Source: Corynebacterium callunae DSM 20147 (GTDB taxonomy: Bacteria > Actinomycetota > Actinomycetes > Mycobacteriales > Mycobacteriaceae). From it: a stretch of 64,000 nt of DNA. Shown piece after piece: positions 1-8,137 of the stretch. Location: positions 2,170,001 through 2,234,000 of the forward strand of contig NC_020506.1 of NCBI RefSeq assembly GCF_000344785.1, given 5' to 3'. The notes under the pieces are model-generated. The model did no database searches. It saw nothing but the letters and a program-made list of their open reading frames with translations, and was not told where the DNA came from. Numbering within the stretch: position 1 is the first letter of the stretch; the number at the start of each line of letters is the position of its first letter. Made by a program: the position numbers and the translations under genes.

Positions 1-280
1 CAAGGTACTGGCGGGCATATTCCTTGTTGGAACCGAGGTAGGAGCCAATGGACTTGGAGATCTTCTTGTCCTGCAGCAGCAAGCCGAGGCCAAAGCCATC
101 GGTGCCGAGGTTATTGGAGATGATCGTCAAATCGCCAGCGCCTTGTTCACGCAGAGCTTCGATGAGCAGAGTTGGAATACCGACGAGACCGAATCCGCCA
201 ACGGCGATGGAAGCGCCATCTGGGATATCAGCCACTGCTTCGGCAGTGGATGCGAGTGTCTTGTTAATCATGAAGAACAT
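1..280 (-). CDS. pcaI: 3-oxoadipate CoA-transferase subunit A, N-terminal part
   Basis: The visible 93 residues are the N-terminus of a class I CoA-transferase alpha subunit: an early GGFGLVGIP glycine-rich loop and the ISNNLGTDGFGLG segment typical of the family. With PcaJ (expected beyond the left edge) it moves CoA from succinyl-CoA to 3-oxoadipate, the step before PcaF. The gene diverges from pcaR, and a PcaR-like palindrome lies between them. Two in-frame ATGs exist, at 280 and 271; neither has a clear Shine-Dalgarno, so the start is uncertain by three codons. It is incomplete because the window ends, not because it is broken. Confidence 0.9.
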   Translation of the reverse strand, partial: MFFMINKTLASTAEAVADIPDGASIAVGGFGLVGIPTLLIEALREQGAGDLTIISNNLGTDGFGLGLLLQDKKISKSIGSYLGSNKEYARQYL

Positions 281-310
281 GCTAACGTAATGTTCATCAT
301 ATGCACAAGA

Positions 311-325
311 GTTCGCAATACGAAC
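311..325. promoter_or_regulatory. Candidate PcaR operator
   Basis: GTTCGCAATACGAAC is a perfect 5-bp inverted repeat with a 5-bp spacer in the pcaI/pcaR divergent gap. It resembles the Pseudomonas PcaR motif (GTTCGATAATCGCAC). It sits 17 bases upstream of the pcaR start and 31 bases from pcaI, so it could control both genes. A near copy lies before pcaH at 8045-8059. Confidence 0.7.
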
Positions 326-341
326 AAAAGGAGTGGTGGTG

Positions 342-1109
342 ATGACTGGAAACTCACCAGATTTCGTACAATCTTTTGCGCGCGGTCTCTCAGTAATTCG
401 CAGCTTCAGCGCAGAAGCGCCGGCCCAAACCCTGTCGGACGTAGCGACCCGCACCGGACTCTCACGCGCCACTGCCCGTCGCTTTCTTCACACCCTCACC
501 GACCTGGGATATGCAGTGAATGTGGATTCCAGATTTCAACTCACGCCACGGGTGTTAGAACTTGGAACCAGCTATCTATCTGCACTAACACTGCCTGCCA
601 TCGCCCAACCACGGCTGGAAGTACTCTCCCGCCAGGTCGGCGAATCTAGCTCCATGTCTGTGCTCGAGGGTGCCGATATCATCTACGTCTCGCGTGTGCC
701 CGTGCGCCGAATCATGACAGTTAATATCACCATCGGCACTAAATTTCCGGCTTATGCCACTTCCATGGGCCGGGTACTTTTAGCCGGATTAAGTGAAGCC
801 GAGCTGGAAGAAACCCTGGCAGCGTCGCCTCCACAGCAATTAACCACTCGGTCATTGTTCACAGTTCAACAAGTCCGAGAAGAGGTTGCAGCCACCCGTG
901 AAAGGGGGTGGGCATTGGTAGACCAGGAATTGGAGCCAGGCCTACGATCGTTGGCAGCTCCAATCACTGGGCCCGATGGAGAAGTGGTCGCGGCAATCAA
1001 CATTTCCACCCAATCCGCTTCCCATGCTGTGGAAGATATTCGCCGAGTTGTGCTGCCTCAGCTCCTCGAAACAGCACGGGCAATCTCCACCGACTTATCA
1101 GCTCTTTAA
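342..1109 (+). CDS. pcaR: IclR-family regulator of 3-oxoadipate genes
   Basis: A 255-residue IclR-type protein. The N-terminal winged helix-turn-helix (about residues 20-75, with the TGLSRATARRFL recognition segment) is followed by the IclR effector domain. Family members of this branch (PcaR/PcaU/PobR) sense 3-oxoadipate or protocatechuate and act on pca genes. I placed the start at ATG 342, eight bases after a strong AAGGAG; three in-frame GTGs (333, 336, 339) overlap that site and are poorer. It heads a same-strand run pcaR-pcaF-pcaD-pcaO with short gaps (23, 3 and 10 bases), most likely one operon. The operator at 311-325 suggests autoregulation. Confidence 0.92.
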   Translation: MTGNSPDFVQSFARGLSVIRSFSAEAPAQTLSDVATRTGLSRATARRFLHTLTDLGYAVNVDSRFQLTPRVLELGTSYLSALTLPAIAQPRLEVLSRQVGESSSMSVLEGADIIYVSRVPVRRIMTVNITIGTKFPAYATSMGRVLLAGLSEAELEETLAASPPQQLTTRSLFTVQQVREEVAATRERGWALVDQELEPGLRSLAAPITGPDGEVVAAINISTQSASHAVEDIRRVVLPQLLETARAISTDLSAL

Positions 1110-1132
1110 AACACACCTCGAAAGGTATTTTC

Positions 1133-2365
1133 ATGTCCGAGAACCCACAAGACATCGTCATTTGCTCCCCACTACGCACCCCAGTTGGTGCTTATGGCGG
1201 ATCCTTCACCAAGGTTCCAGTCCAGGAACTAGCTACCACCGTAATCAATGCCATCGTTGACGCCACCGGACTCACCGGCGACGACGTTGATGATCTGATC
1301 TTGGGCCAGGCTTCCCCTAATGGTGCAGCTCCAGCCTTGGGCCGTGTTGTTGCCCTCGATTCCAAGCTTGGCCAAAACGTTCCTGGCCTGCAGCTTGATC
1401 GTCGCTGTGGATCCGGCCTGCAGGCAATTGTTACTGCAGCAGCTCACGTTGCCACCGGCGCAGCTGACATCATCATCGCAGGTGGTGCTGAGTCCATGAG
1501 CCGCACTGAATTCACCGTTTCCGGTGATATCCGTTGGGGTGTTAAAGGTGGAGATATGCAGATGCGCGATCGTCTGGCCGAGGCTCGTGAGTCCGCCGGT
1601 GGAGTGAACCACCCAATTCCTGGCGGCATGATTGAAACCGCTGAGAACCTGCGCCGCGAATACGGCATTTCCCGTGAAGAGCAGGATGCACTTTCCGCAG
1701 CTTCCCAGCAGCGTTGGGGCAAAGCTGCTGATGCTGGGCTTTTCGACGCGGAGATCGTGCCAGTTACTGTTCCTGCCAAGCGTCGCGGCCAGGAGCCAAC
1801 CATCGTGTCTCGTGATGAGCACGGTCGTCCAGATACCACCGTCGAAAAGCTTGCTGCACTGCGCCCAATTATGGGCCGCCAGGACGCAGAAGCCACCGTT
1901 ACCGCAGGTAACGCTTCCGGCCAGAATGACGGCGCTGCTGCAGTGGTGGTTACCACCCGCGCCAAGGCTGCGGAAAAGGGCCTGACCCCAATGATGCGCC
2001 TGGTTAGCTGGTCTGTTGCTGCTGTTCCTCCAGAGACCATGGGTATTGGACCAGTGCCTGCCACCAAGAAGGCTTTGGAGCGTGCCGGACTTACCCTTGA
2101 TGACATGGGTTCCATCGAGCTCAACGAAGCTTTTGCTGCGCAGGCACTGTCCGTGCTGCGCGAATGGGGAATCTCTTGGGAAGATGAGCGCCTGAACCCA
2201 CTGGGCTCCGGCATTTCCATGGGTCACCCAGTCGGCGCTACCGGTGCTCGCATGGTTGTCACCTTGGCACACCGCATGCAGCGCGAAGATTCCCAGTACG
2301 GTCTGGCCACCATGTGCATCGGTGGCGGCCAGGGCTTGGCAGCAATCTTTGAAAAGGAGAACTAA
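1133..2365 (+). CDS. pcaF: 3-oxoadipyl-CoA thiolase
   Basis: A 410-residue thiolase, the usual family length. It shows the nucleophile Cys92 in RRCGSGLQA, the NEAFAAQA segment, His365 in the GHP motif and the C-terminal Cys395 in MCIGGGQG. It cleaves 3-oxoadipyl-CoA to succinyl-CoA and acetyl-CoA, the last step of the beta-ketoadipate pathway. The start at ATG 1133 (MSENPQ) follows a GAAAGG-like site and matches the family N-terminus; the open frame extends far upstream but that part lies inside pcaR. Specificity is inferred from location between pcaR and pcaD; by sequence alone it could be a general acetyl-CoA acetyltransferase. Confidence 0.93.
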   Translation: MSENPQDIVICSPLRTPVGAYGGSFTKVPVQELATTVINAIVDATGLTGDDVDDLILGQASPNGAAPALGRVVALDSKLGQNVPGLQLDRRCGSGLQAIVTAAAHVATGAADIIIAGGAESMSRTEFTVSGDIRWGVKGGDMQMRDRLAEARESAGGVNHPIPGGMIETAENLRREYGISREEQDALSAASQQRWGKAADAGLFDAEIVPVTVPAKRRGQEPTIVSRDEHGRPDTTVEKLAALRPIMGRQDAEATVTAGNASGQNDGAAAVVVTTRAKAAEKGLTPMMRLVSWSVAAVPPETMGIGPVPATKKALERAGLTLDDMGSIELNEAFAAQALSVLREWGISWEDERLNPLGSGISMGHPVGATGARMVVTLAHRMQREDSQYGLATMCIGGGQGLAAIFEKEN

Positions 2366-2368
2366 AAC

Positions 2369-3121
2369 ATGGCGATTTTGCATAGCGTTTCCTATGGAAC
2401 CGGTACTCCGCTCGTTTTTATTGGCTCCCTAGGTTCCACCACCGATATGTGGTTGCCACAGCTCGACGCACTGCACAAGGATTTCCGCGTTATCGCAGTT
2501 GACCACCGCGGACATGGCCTTTCCGAGGTCATCCACCAGACCCCTACGGTGGCAGATTTGGCCGAGGATGTGCTGGAGACCCTCGATTCTCTAGGCGTAG
2601 AGGAGTTTGGCGTTGTTGGTTTGTCCCTCGGCGGAGCGGTTGCACAGTACCTCGCTGCTACTTCCCCCCGGGTAACCAAGGCTGCATTTATTTGCACCGC
2701 TGCAAAGTTTGGTGAGCCCCAAGGCTGGTACGACCGGGCCGCTGCCACTCGCGAAAACGGCACCGCATCCCTCGCCGAAGCTGTTATCGAGCGTTGGTTC
2801 TCTCCAATTTGGTTGGAAAATAACCCAGCATCACGCGACCACTTTGAAGCAATGGTGGCTAGCACTCCTTCCGAGGGTTATGCACTGTGCTGCGAAGCAC
2901 TCGCCACCTGGGATTTTAGCGATCGCCTCCAGGAGATCACCGTTCCGGTACTCACCATCGCCGGCGCTGATGATCCTTCTACCCCACCTGCAACCTTGCA
3001 GATTATTGCCGATGGTGTTGCTGGTGAATCCACCGCAAAGGTGCTTTCCCCGGCGGCGCACGTACCAACCATTGAGCAACCTGCCGAGGTCACTGCACTG
3101 CTAGCTGCACACTTCGCTTAA
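2369..3121 (+). CDS. pcaD: 3-oxoadipate enol-lactone hydrolase
   Basis: A 250-residue alpha/beta hydrolase. The nucleophile elbow is GLSLGG with Ser86; the likely acid is Asp201 or Asp202 (AGADDPS) and the base is His231 (AAHVPT). It opens 3-oxoadipate enol-lactone to 3-oxoadipate. This is where the catechol branch (from CatC) and the protocatechuate branch (from PcaC) join. It starts three bases after the pcaF stop, indicating translational coupling. In some other bacteria PcaC and PcaD are fused as PcaL; here they are separate and on opposite strands. Confidence 0.93.
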   Translation: MAILHSVSYGTGTPLVFIGSLGSTTDMWLPQLDALHKDFRVIAVDHRGHGLSEVIHQTPTVADLAEDVLETLDSLGVEEFGVVGLSLGGAVAQYLAATSPRVTKAAFICTAAKFGEPQGWYDRAAATRENGTASLAEAVIERWFSPIWLENNPASRDHFEAMVASTPSEGYALCCEALATWDFSDRLQEITVPVLTIAGADDPSTPPATLQIIADGVAGESTAKVLSPAAHVPTIEQPAEVTALLAAHFA

Positions 3122-3131
3122 TCTAAAGTGC

Positions 3132-5222
3132 ATGCTTAGCACCAGTCTCCTGCCCCGCCGTCAGTTACTTTTGCGACGTCTTCTCGCTGAGTTCACCACT
3201 GATAAGCGGGGCAGGTTTTTGGTTGTTACCGGCCCACAGGGTGTCAACAAAGAGCATTTCATCCGTGAACTAGCTGCTGAGCTGGGCGAATTTGAAGTTA
3301 TTCATGCCTTGCGCAGCACCCCAAAACTTCCTATCGTGGTGGCAGATGAAGTCCATTTGGCCAACCCTGAGGACCTAAAAACTGCCCTAGACCTGGTACA
3401 TGGCCAAGGTCTTATGGTGTTGGCAACTGTGCCACACCGCATAGATGGCGCTACCGATGTGCTGGCATTACCACCATTAACAGTGGCCGAAACCGCCGCG
3501 CTCGCCCGCCAAATTGTCGGACATTGCACCCCGACCACCGCCCACCGTCTACATGACGCTGCGGGTGGGTTGCCCCAACTAATCAGGGAGCTTCTCGACG
3601 CACACCCCATCGATCATTGGTCCAGCGATCGCCCGAGTATCGCCATTCCAGAGCATTGGAAAACCTCGGTAAACATTAAGGATCCAGTGCTGCGTCAGGT
3701 TGCCTCGCATCCATTTTTTGAGGGTTGTCCTTTGGGAGATCTTGCTGCCGATGACTTAGTTGATGCTGGAACTTTAAGTTTTGAAGACGGCACCCTGAGA
3801 TTTGTGCACCCCGCAGAACGCAGCTTGGTAAAAGCTTTTACGCCACCTTCCCAAAGCATCTCTAGGTCCGAATGGGAAACCACCCAAGCGGGCGTCGCAA
3901 AGCTTATTAGGGCTGGTGACCTCCCCCTTGCCCGGCTGCATGTAGCGGCACTTCCTCTTGAGGAAGCTCCGGAGGAGCGCGCCTATTTGGCGCTTTATGA
4001 GGGCCGCGATTTTGCGCATTCCCTCCCATCTTCCCCGCTGACGGCTTTTCATGGTTTAGCAAGTTGGAACCCAGCGGCTTTGCATGGGGTTAATCCCACT
4101 TTTGATATGTTTGTGCAGGCTTTGGAATCTGGCTCCTATAGCCCGGCGCCTTATCCTGAAGCGGTACGTGATCAGCAGATTCATGATCTGCTCAGTGGCT
4201 GGTTAGCGCTGGTTTATGATGATCCACTAACCGCCAAAAAGCTGCTCTCGCGGCGGCGTACTGGCGATTCTGAATTATTAAGTTTGTGGCAAACCGCCTT
4301 TTTGGCGCGTGCGCATTATGTGCTTGGTGAATTCCACGATGCTGCCGCGGTTGTGGAACGTGGCCTGGCAACAGGTGATCGTACTGGCGCCTCCCTCATG
4401 GAACCGGTGCATTTGTGGACCGGAGCCCAAGTAGCAGCGATGACCGGGCGCCAAGAATTAGCGCACCACTATCTCCAAAGGCTGACTGTGCCGGAGGATA
4501 GCTTTTTGATTCAGAAACTTTCCGCTGCGATGGGCAAATTAATTACTGCCTCGATGACCTCGGATACTCGTGCAGCAGCACTTGCTGGCGAAAGAATGGC
4601 AGCTATCGTTTACACCACCAATACCCAGCAGCCAGGATTTTGGCCGTGGGAAGATATGTATGCACTTTCGCTGATTCGTAATGGCCGTATTGATGCTGCA
4701 GCTGCCGTCATGGATGGCATTCCCGAATCCACTATTCCTTCTTTAAGAGCCCGTAATCTGGTTCCGCAGGCCAATATCCAAATCCAAAGAGGTGCCACGG
4801 CGCGCGGTGTAAAAATGCTCTCCGAGGCAGTTGATGCCATTACCTCGGTAAATATGCCAGCCTATGAAGCGCGCATTCTCTTTGAATATGGATTGGTGTT
4901 GCGCCGCATGGGGCGCCGCAGCCAAGCTTCTGAGATGTTTACCCGAGCTGAGGAAGTCTTTTTGGCCATGGGAGCTGTGAGTTTGGCAGCGCGTTGTGCC
5001 GGCGAAAAGAAGGTAGCAGGTGTGGGCCAGCGCCGTTCTGCGCAGGGCTTAACTCCGCAGGAAGAACAGATCACCGCCCTGGTTTTGGATGGCTGCTCCA
5101 ATCAAGAAGTAGCCCGTGAGCTGTCCCTTTCGGCAAAAACCGTGGAATATCACCTGACCCGGGTATATAAGAAGTTCTCGGTATCTTCCCGTGCGGAGTT
5201 GCGCTCCCTCTTACTCAGCTAG
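3132..5222 (+). CDS. pcaO: LAL-type LuxR-family activator PcaO
   Basis: A 696-residue large ATP-binding LuxR-type (LAL) regulator. The N-terminal P-loop is degenerate: GPQGVNKE at residues 34-41 has Asn and Glu where a Walker A has Gly and Ser/Thr. A Walker-B-like VVADEVHLA follows at about residue 65. The middle is helical, TPR-like repeats. The last 60 residues form a LuxR helix-turn-helix (LTPQEEQI, then SNQEVARELSLSAKTVEYHL). In C. glutamicum the orthologue activates pcaHG in response to protocatechuate. It is a paralogue of BenR at 16780, sharing the GFWPW block and the C-terminal domain. The stop overlaps the end of convergent pcaC by 12 bases. No good Shine-Dalgarno precedes ATG 3132. 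Confidence 0.9.
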   Translation: MLSTSLLPRRQLLLRRLLAEFTTDKRGRFLVVTGPQGVNKEHFIRELAAELGEFEVIHALRSTPKLPIVVADEVHLANPEDLKTALDLVHGQGLMVLATVPHRIDGATDVLALPPLTVAETAALARQIVGHCTPTTAHRLHDAAGGLPQLIRELLDAHPIDHWSSDRPSIAIPEHWKTSVNIKDPVLRQVASHPFFEGCPLGDLAADDLVDAGTLSFEDGTLRFVHPAERSLVKAFTPPSQSISRSEWETTQAGVAKLIRAGDLPLARLHVAALPLEEAPEERAYLALYEGRDFAHSLPSSPLTAFHGLASWNPAALHGVNPTFDMFVQALESGSYSPAPYPEAVRDQQIHDLLSGWLALVYDDPLTAKKLLSRRRTGDSELLSLWQTAFLARAHYVLGEFHDAAAVVERGLATGDRTGASLMEPVHLWTGAQVAAMTGRQELAHHYLQRLTVPEDSFLIQKLSAAMGKLITASMTSDTRAAALAGERMAAIVYTTNTQQPGFWPWEDMYALSLIRNGRIDAAAAVMDGIPESTIPSLRARNLVPQANIQIQRGATARGVKMLSEAVDAITSVNMPAYEARILFEYGLVLRRMGRRSQASEMFTRAEEVFLAMGAVSLAARCAGEKKVAGVGQRRSAQGLTPQEEQITALVLDGCSNQEVARELSLSAKTVEYHLTRVYKKFSVSSRAELRSLLLS

Positions 5223-5582
5223 CTCCTGCACGGCCTTATTGAGCAGCTTAAATCCGTGGTTGGAGTTAGGTACGCCCGCATAAACTGCGGTGTGCAAGAT
5301 GACCTCGCCGATAGTCTCCTGGTCCACCCCGGCGCGCAATGCTGCCCGAATATGCATATCCAGTTCCCCATCATTTCCTACCGCAGTAAGAATGGCAATG
5401 GTCAGCAAACGGCGCTGAGTGTGATCCAATCCTGGCCGTTCCCAGATATCCCCCCAGGCAGTGCGTGTGATGAAGTCCTGAAACTTTTCCGTCACCTCAG
5501 TGGTATTTGCCACCGCCTTATCTACATGCGCATCACCCAAAACCGCACGCCGATTCTTCATTCCCGCTTCAAAACGATCCAT
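5211..5582 (-). CDS. pcaC: 4-carboxymuconolactone decarboxylase
   Basis: A 123-residue CMD-family protein of normal length, carrying the QRRLLTIAIL helix and the HIRAALRAGV and GEVILHTAVYAGVP motifs. It decarboxylates 4-carboxymuconolactone to 3-oxoadipate enol-lactone, the substrate of PcaD. It lacks the CxxC of AhpD-type members, as expected for true decarboxylases. Its ATG shares one base with the pcaB stop (TAATG), so it is translated with pcaB. It is last in the operon pcaHGBC. Confidence 0.93.
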   Translation of the reverse strand: MDRFEAGMKNRRAVLGDAHVDKAVANTTEVTEKFQDFITRTAWGDIWERPGLDHTQRRLLTIAILTAVGNDGELDMHIRAALRAGVDQETIGEVILHTAVYAGVPNSNHGFKLLNKAVQELAE

Positions 5583-6664
5583 TATTTCTCCCTCTCATAA
5601 ATCACCAGCGCCCGCGCCGCCAGCTCGGCGGCGTGCCCGGTTTCCCCGCTTACGCGGCTGGCCATAACTTCAACGTTGACGATAATCCCATTAATGCTTT
5701 TCGATGCGCGACTGACCGCCGCGTGGGTTACTGCTGCGAGCTCGCGGGCAGTCGCCCACTCCGCATGCCAACTGCCAGTGCCTCTTTGCAAGCGACAATC
5801 CAAAGCATCAAATAGTGTGGCGACAAGACCCGGCGCGCGCCTGGCATAACCATCACAGGCAATTGCGGCTGCCGGATTCGCCTTATGAGGCATCGCAGAA
5901 CTGCCGCCGGGTGACTGTTCCCGCAGCTCACCGACCTCTGATTGGGAGTAAAAAACGATATCTCCGGCAATTTTCCGCACTACTCCGGCGGCAGTGGCGA
6001 GGGCTGCTGCAATCTCCGTGATCGGAGTGCGATCGGAATGCCACACCCAACCGGGATCGCTGAGATTTAATTCGTGGGCAAGCTTGCTTTGGATGTCCCA
6101 GCCATGTGGGTACACCGCCGCCATATTTCCGCTCGCCCCACCATAAGACACTGGAAATTCCAGCAGCTTAAGTTTGCGCTTGGCATTAAGCACTGCCATG
6201 AGCCAGCCCGCGGTGATCGCACCAAAGGTAGTAGCCGTAGCGATTTGGCCTAGGGTTCTTCCCATAATGGGAGTTTCTGCATGATCTGAGGTGAGCTGCG
6301 CTAAATCCTGAGCGAGTTCTCCAAGGTTGGCGATGATCTCCATTGTGGCATCCCGCAGACACAACATAATTGCAGAATCAATAATGTCCTGGCTGGTAGC
6401 GCCGGGGTGGATCCCTTCTGGATTAATCGCTTTAAGATCTGCCACCAGCGGAATGAGCGGATTTCCACCTTCTGCTGCCCGGAGCGACAGGTCTGCCACG
6501 TCCAAGACATAGGATTTGATGGTTTCTGCAGCTGGAGATTCAGGCGCAGCGACGCGAGATAATGCAGCTTCAACGACCAGCAGATTTCCTAGAAACGCCT
6601 CGTCGGAAAGCATATCTAGGGTTTTTCCGCTGCCCGCCAGGTCAGAATAGAGTGAACGTGTCAT
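5582..6664 (-). CDS. pcaB: 3-carboxy-cis,cis-muconate cycloisomerase
   Basis: A 360-residue member of the fumarase/argininosuccinate lyase superfamily. The signature loop SSAMPHKANP is present, as are the conserved TSQDIIDSA and MGRTLGQIAT blocks. It lactonises 3-carboxymuconate, the PcaHG product, to 4-carboxymuconolactone. It is shorter than Pseudomonas PcaB (about 450 residues), lacking much of the C-terminal tail; this looks like a lineage feature since the catalytic blocks are complete. The start overlaps the pcaG stop by four bases (ATGA). Confidence 0.92.
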   Translation of the reverse strand: MTRSLYSDLAGSGKTLDMLSDEAFLGNLLVVEAALSRVAAPESPAAETIKSYVLDVADLSLRAAEGGNPLIPLVADLKAINPEGIHPGATSQDIIDSAIMLCLRDATMEIIANLGELAQDLAQLTSDHAETPIMGRTLGQIATATTFGAITAGWLMAVLNAKRKLKLLEFPVSYGGASGNMAAVYPHGWDIQSKLAHELNLSDPGWVWHSDRTPITEIAAALATAAGVVRKIAGDIVFYSQSEVGELREQSPGGSSAMPHKANPAAAIACDGYARRAPGLVATLFDALDCRLQRGTGSWHAEWATARELAAVTHAAVSRASKSINGIIVNVEVMASRVSGETGHAAELAARALVIYEREK

Positions 6665-7275
6665 AGGCCAAAGAAAGGGGTCTCGTTCGATTCTGCCTGT
6701 ACCACGATATCAAAGCGGAAACCTGCATCCGTCTTCTTAGCGATAAGCAACTCTCGACGTTCTGCGGGCACTGCCTGAAGCACTGGATCATTACTTAGAT
6801 CTGTGCCGGGCAAATAGGCGCGGGTATATAGACGCTCTAGGATTCCTCGTGCAAACAACCCAATCTTGAAATGCGGCGCTTCATCTTCAAAAGCCCCAGG
6901 CACTAAGGTGATAAAAGTTGCTTCGCCCGCAGGATTGGCCATTGCACGTCCCAAGCCACGGAAGCCCTCCACAGTTGCAGGCTTAATACGGTATGGATCT
7001 AGGTCAGAATTGTGCACTCCATCTGGCCCTGCCTGCCACAGCTCAAACATAGCGTCAGAGATTGGATCTCCGTTGCCATCGACGGCGGAAACTGTGAGCT
7101 CAATTGCTCCTTCAGTGCCCGGTTCGACTACATTTTCTGCGCCTTCAAGAGTTAGACCAATGTGCACATAAGGGCCAACGGTTTGAGATGGGGTGATTCC
7201 AAACTCTGCATCGTTTTGGTCCACGATGGTGGTTTGCGCGTAGCGGAACTCGCCGTTTTTTCCAGTATCAATCAT
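6661..7275 (-). CDS. pcaG: Protocatechuate 3,4-dioxygenase alpha subunit
   Basis: A 204-residue intradiol dioxygenase alpha chain. The FGITPSQTVGPYVHIGL opening and the ELWQAGPDG and FKIGLFARGILERLYTRAYLP segments are typical. The alpha chain carries no iron; it packs against PcaH, which holds the Fe(III) site, to cleave protocatechuate to 3-carboxymuconate. It sits between pcaH (11-base gap) and pcaB (4-base overlap), so subunit ratio is probably set by one transcript. Confidence 0.94.
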   Translation of the reverse strand: MIDTGKNGEFRYAQTTIVDQNDAEFGITPSQTVGPYVHIGLTLEGAENVVEPGTEGAIELTVSAVDGNGDPISDAMFELWQAGPDGVHNSDLDPYRIKPATVEGFRGLGRAMANPAGEATFITLVPGAFEDEAPHFKIGLFARGILERLYTRAYLPGTDLSNDPVLQAVPAERRELLIAKKTDAGFRFDIVVQAESNETPFFGL

Positions 7276-7286
7276 GTTTTATCCCT

Positions 7287-7979
7287 TTACTCAAACGGAG
7301 TGGCGTTGCGGCCACGAAGGACAATGTCGAACTTATAACCAAGGGCAAAGTTCTCGCGGGTTTCGTCATAGTCAAAGGTGGCGATCATGCGTTCACGAGC
7401 ACCAGCAGGAACTGCGTTATAAATAGGATCCTGGAAAAATAGTGGATCGTTTGGGAAATACATCTGAGTAACCAGTCGCTCAGTGAATTGGCGTCCATAC
7501 AAAGAGAAGTGGATATGAGCTGGCCGCCAGGCATTGTGGTGGTTGCCCCATGGATAATTACCGGGCATCACAGTCCAAAAATGATAATGGCCGTCTTTGT
7601 CGGTGAGGGTACGAGCAACTCCGTTAAAATGCGGATCCAGCGGCGCCGGCCAGGAATCATTCTTGTGACGGTAGCGGCCTGCGGCGTTGGCTTGCCATGC
7701 CTCCACCAAGGTATGTGGAACAGGTTTGCCATCAAATCCCAGTACTCGGCCATGCACAAAAATACGCTGACCAATGGCCTCGCCACCATTGACGCGGGTC
7801 ATGTCATTATCAATATCCCCTAAGTCACGGTCGCCAAATACTGGTCCTGTGGACTCGCCGAGGCGACTGGGGACCATGATGAGGTCGTTGCTTGGATTGC
7901 GCTTAATGGTGGTTCGGTACTCCGGGAAGTGCAAAGGAGCAAAGTCATCTCCGGTTGGGGCGAAGTGTGGAATCTCCAT
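7287..7979 (-). CDS. pcaH: Protocatechuate 3,4-dioxygenase beta subunit
   Basis: A 230-residue intradiol dioxygenase beta chain. The four Fe(III) ligands can be seen: Tyr103 (GRYRHK), Tyr142 (GNYPWG), His155 and His157 (RPAHIHF). I start it at ATG 7979 (MEIPHFAP): a GAAAGG lies six bases upstream, whereas upstream in-frame starts (8009, 8096) lack a site and would swallow the promoter. First gene of pcaHGBC. Two regulatory palindromes lie 55-80 bases upstream. Confidence 0.94.
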   Translation of the reverse strand: MEIPHFAPTGDDFAPLHFPEYRTTIKRNPSNDLIMVPSRLGESTGPVFGDRDLGDIDNDMTRVNGGEAIGQRIFVHGRVLGFDGKPVPHTLVEAWQANAAGRYRHKNDSWPAPLDPHFNGVARTLTDKDGHYHFWTVMPGNYPWGNHHNAWRPAHIHFSLYGRQFTERLVTQMYFPNDPLFFQDPIYNAVPAGARERMIATFDYDETRENFALGYKFDIVLRGRNATPFE

Positions 7980-8033
7980 GAGAGGCCTTTCTACTGTAGT
8001 GATATGCATCTCAAAGTAGGTGTTAATGAGTGC

Positions 8034-8051
8034 TGTGACAACCTGTTCACA
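8034..8051. promoter_or_regulatory. CRP/GlxR-like palindrome with 8-base spacer, pcaH promoter
   Basis: TGTGA-N8-TCACA, with perfect arms. The C. glutamicum GlxR consensus has a six-base spacer (TGTGA-N6-TCACA), so this is non-canonical. It overlaps the PcaR-like box at 8045-8059, which would make the two proteins compete if both bind. Kept as a weak call. Confidence 0.35.
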
Positions 8052-8059
8052 TTGCGAAC
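8045..8059. promoter_or_regulatory. Candidate PcaR operator before pcaHGBC
   Basis: GTTCACATTGCGAAC matches the palindrome GTTCG-N5-CGAAC at nine of ten arm bases and is the sister of the box at 311-325. It lies about 66 bases upstream of the pcaH start. It ties pcaHGBC to PcaR in addition to the expected activation by PcaO. Confidence 0.6.
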
Positions 8060-8137
8060 TAGTCAGCCCCTCCCAAGGATTACGCAACCAGCACAAACTA
8101 GAACACCCAGGGGTTAACCAGGGGTGTGCATAAGGGA

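Noticed and set aside
1229..2383. Long open frame on the minus strand opposite pcaF (384 residues)
   Set aside because: It is antisense to a clear thiolase, with no family features and no ribosome site; high-GC codon bias keeps the frame open.
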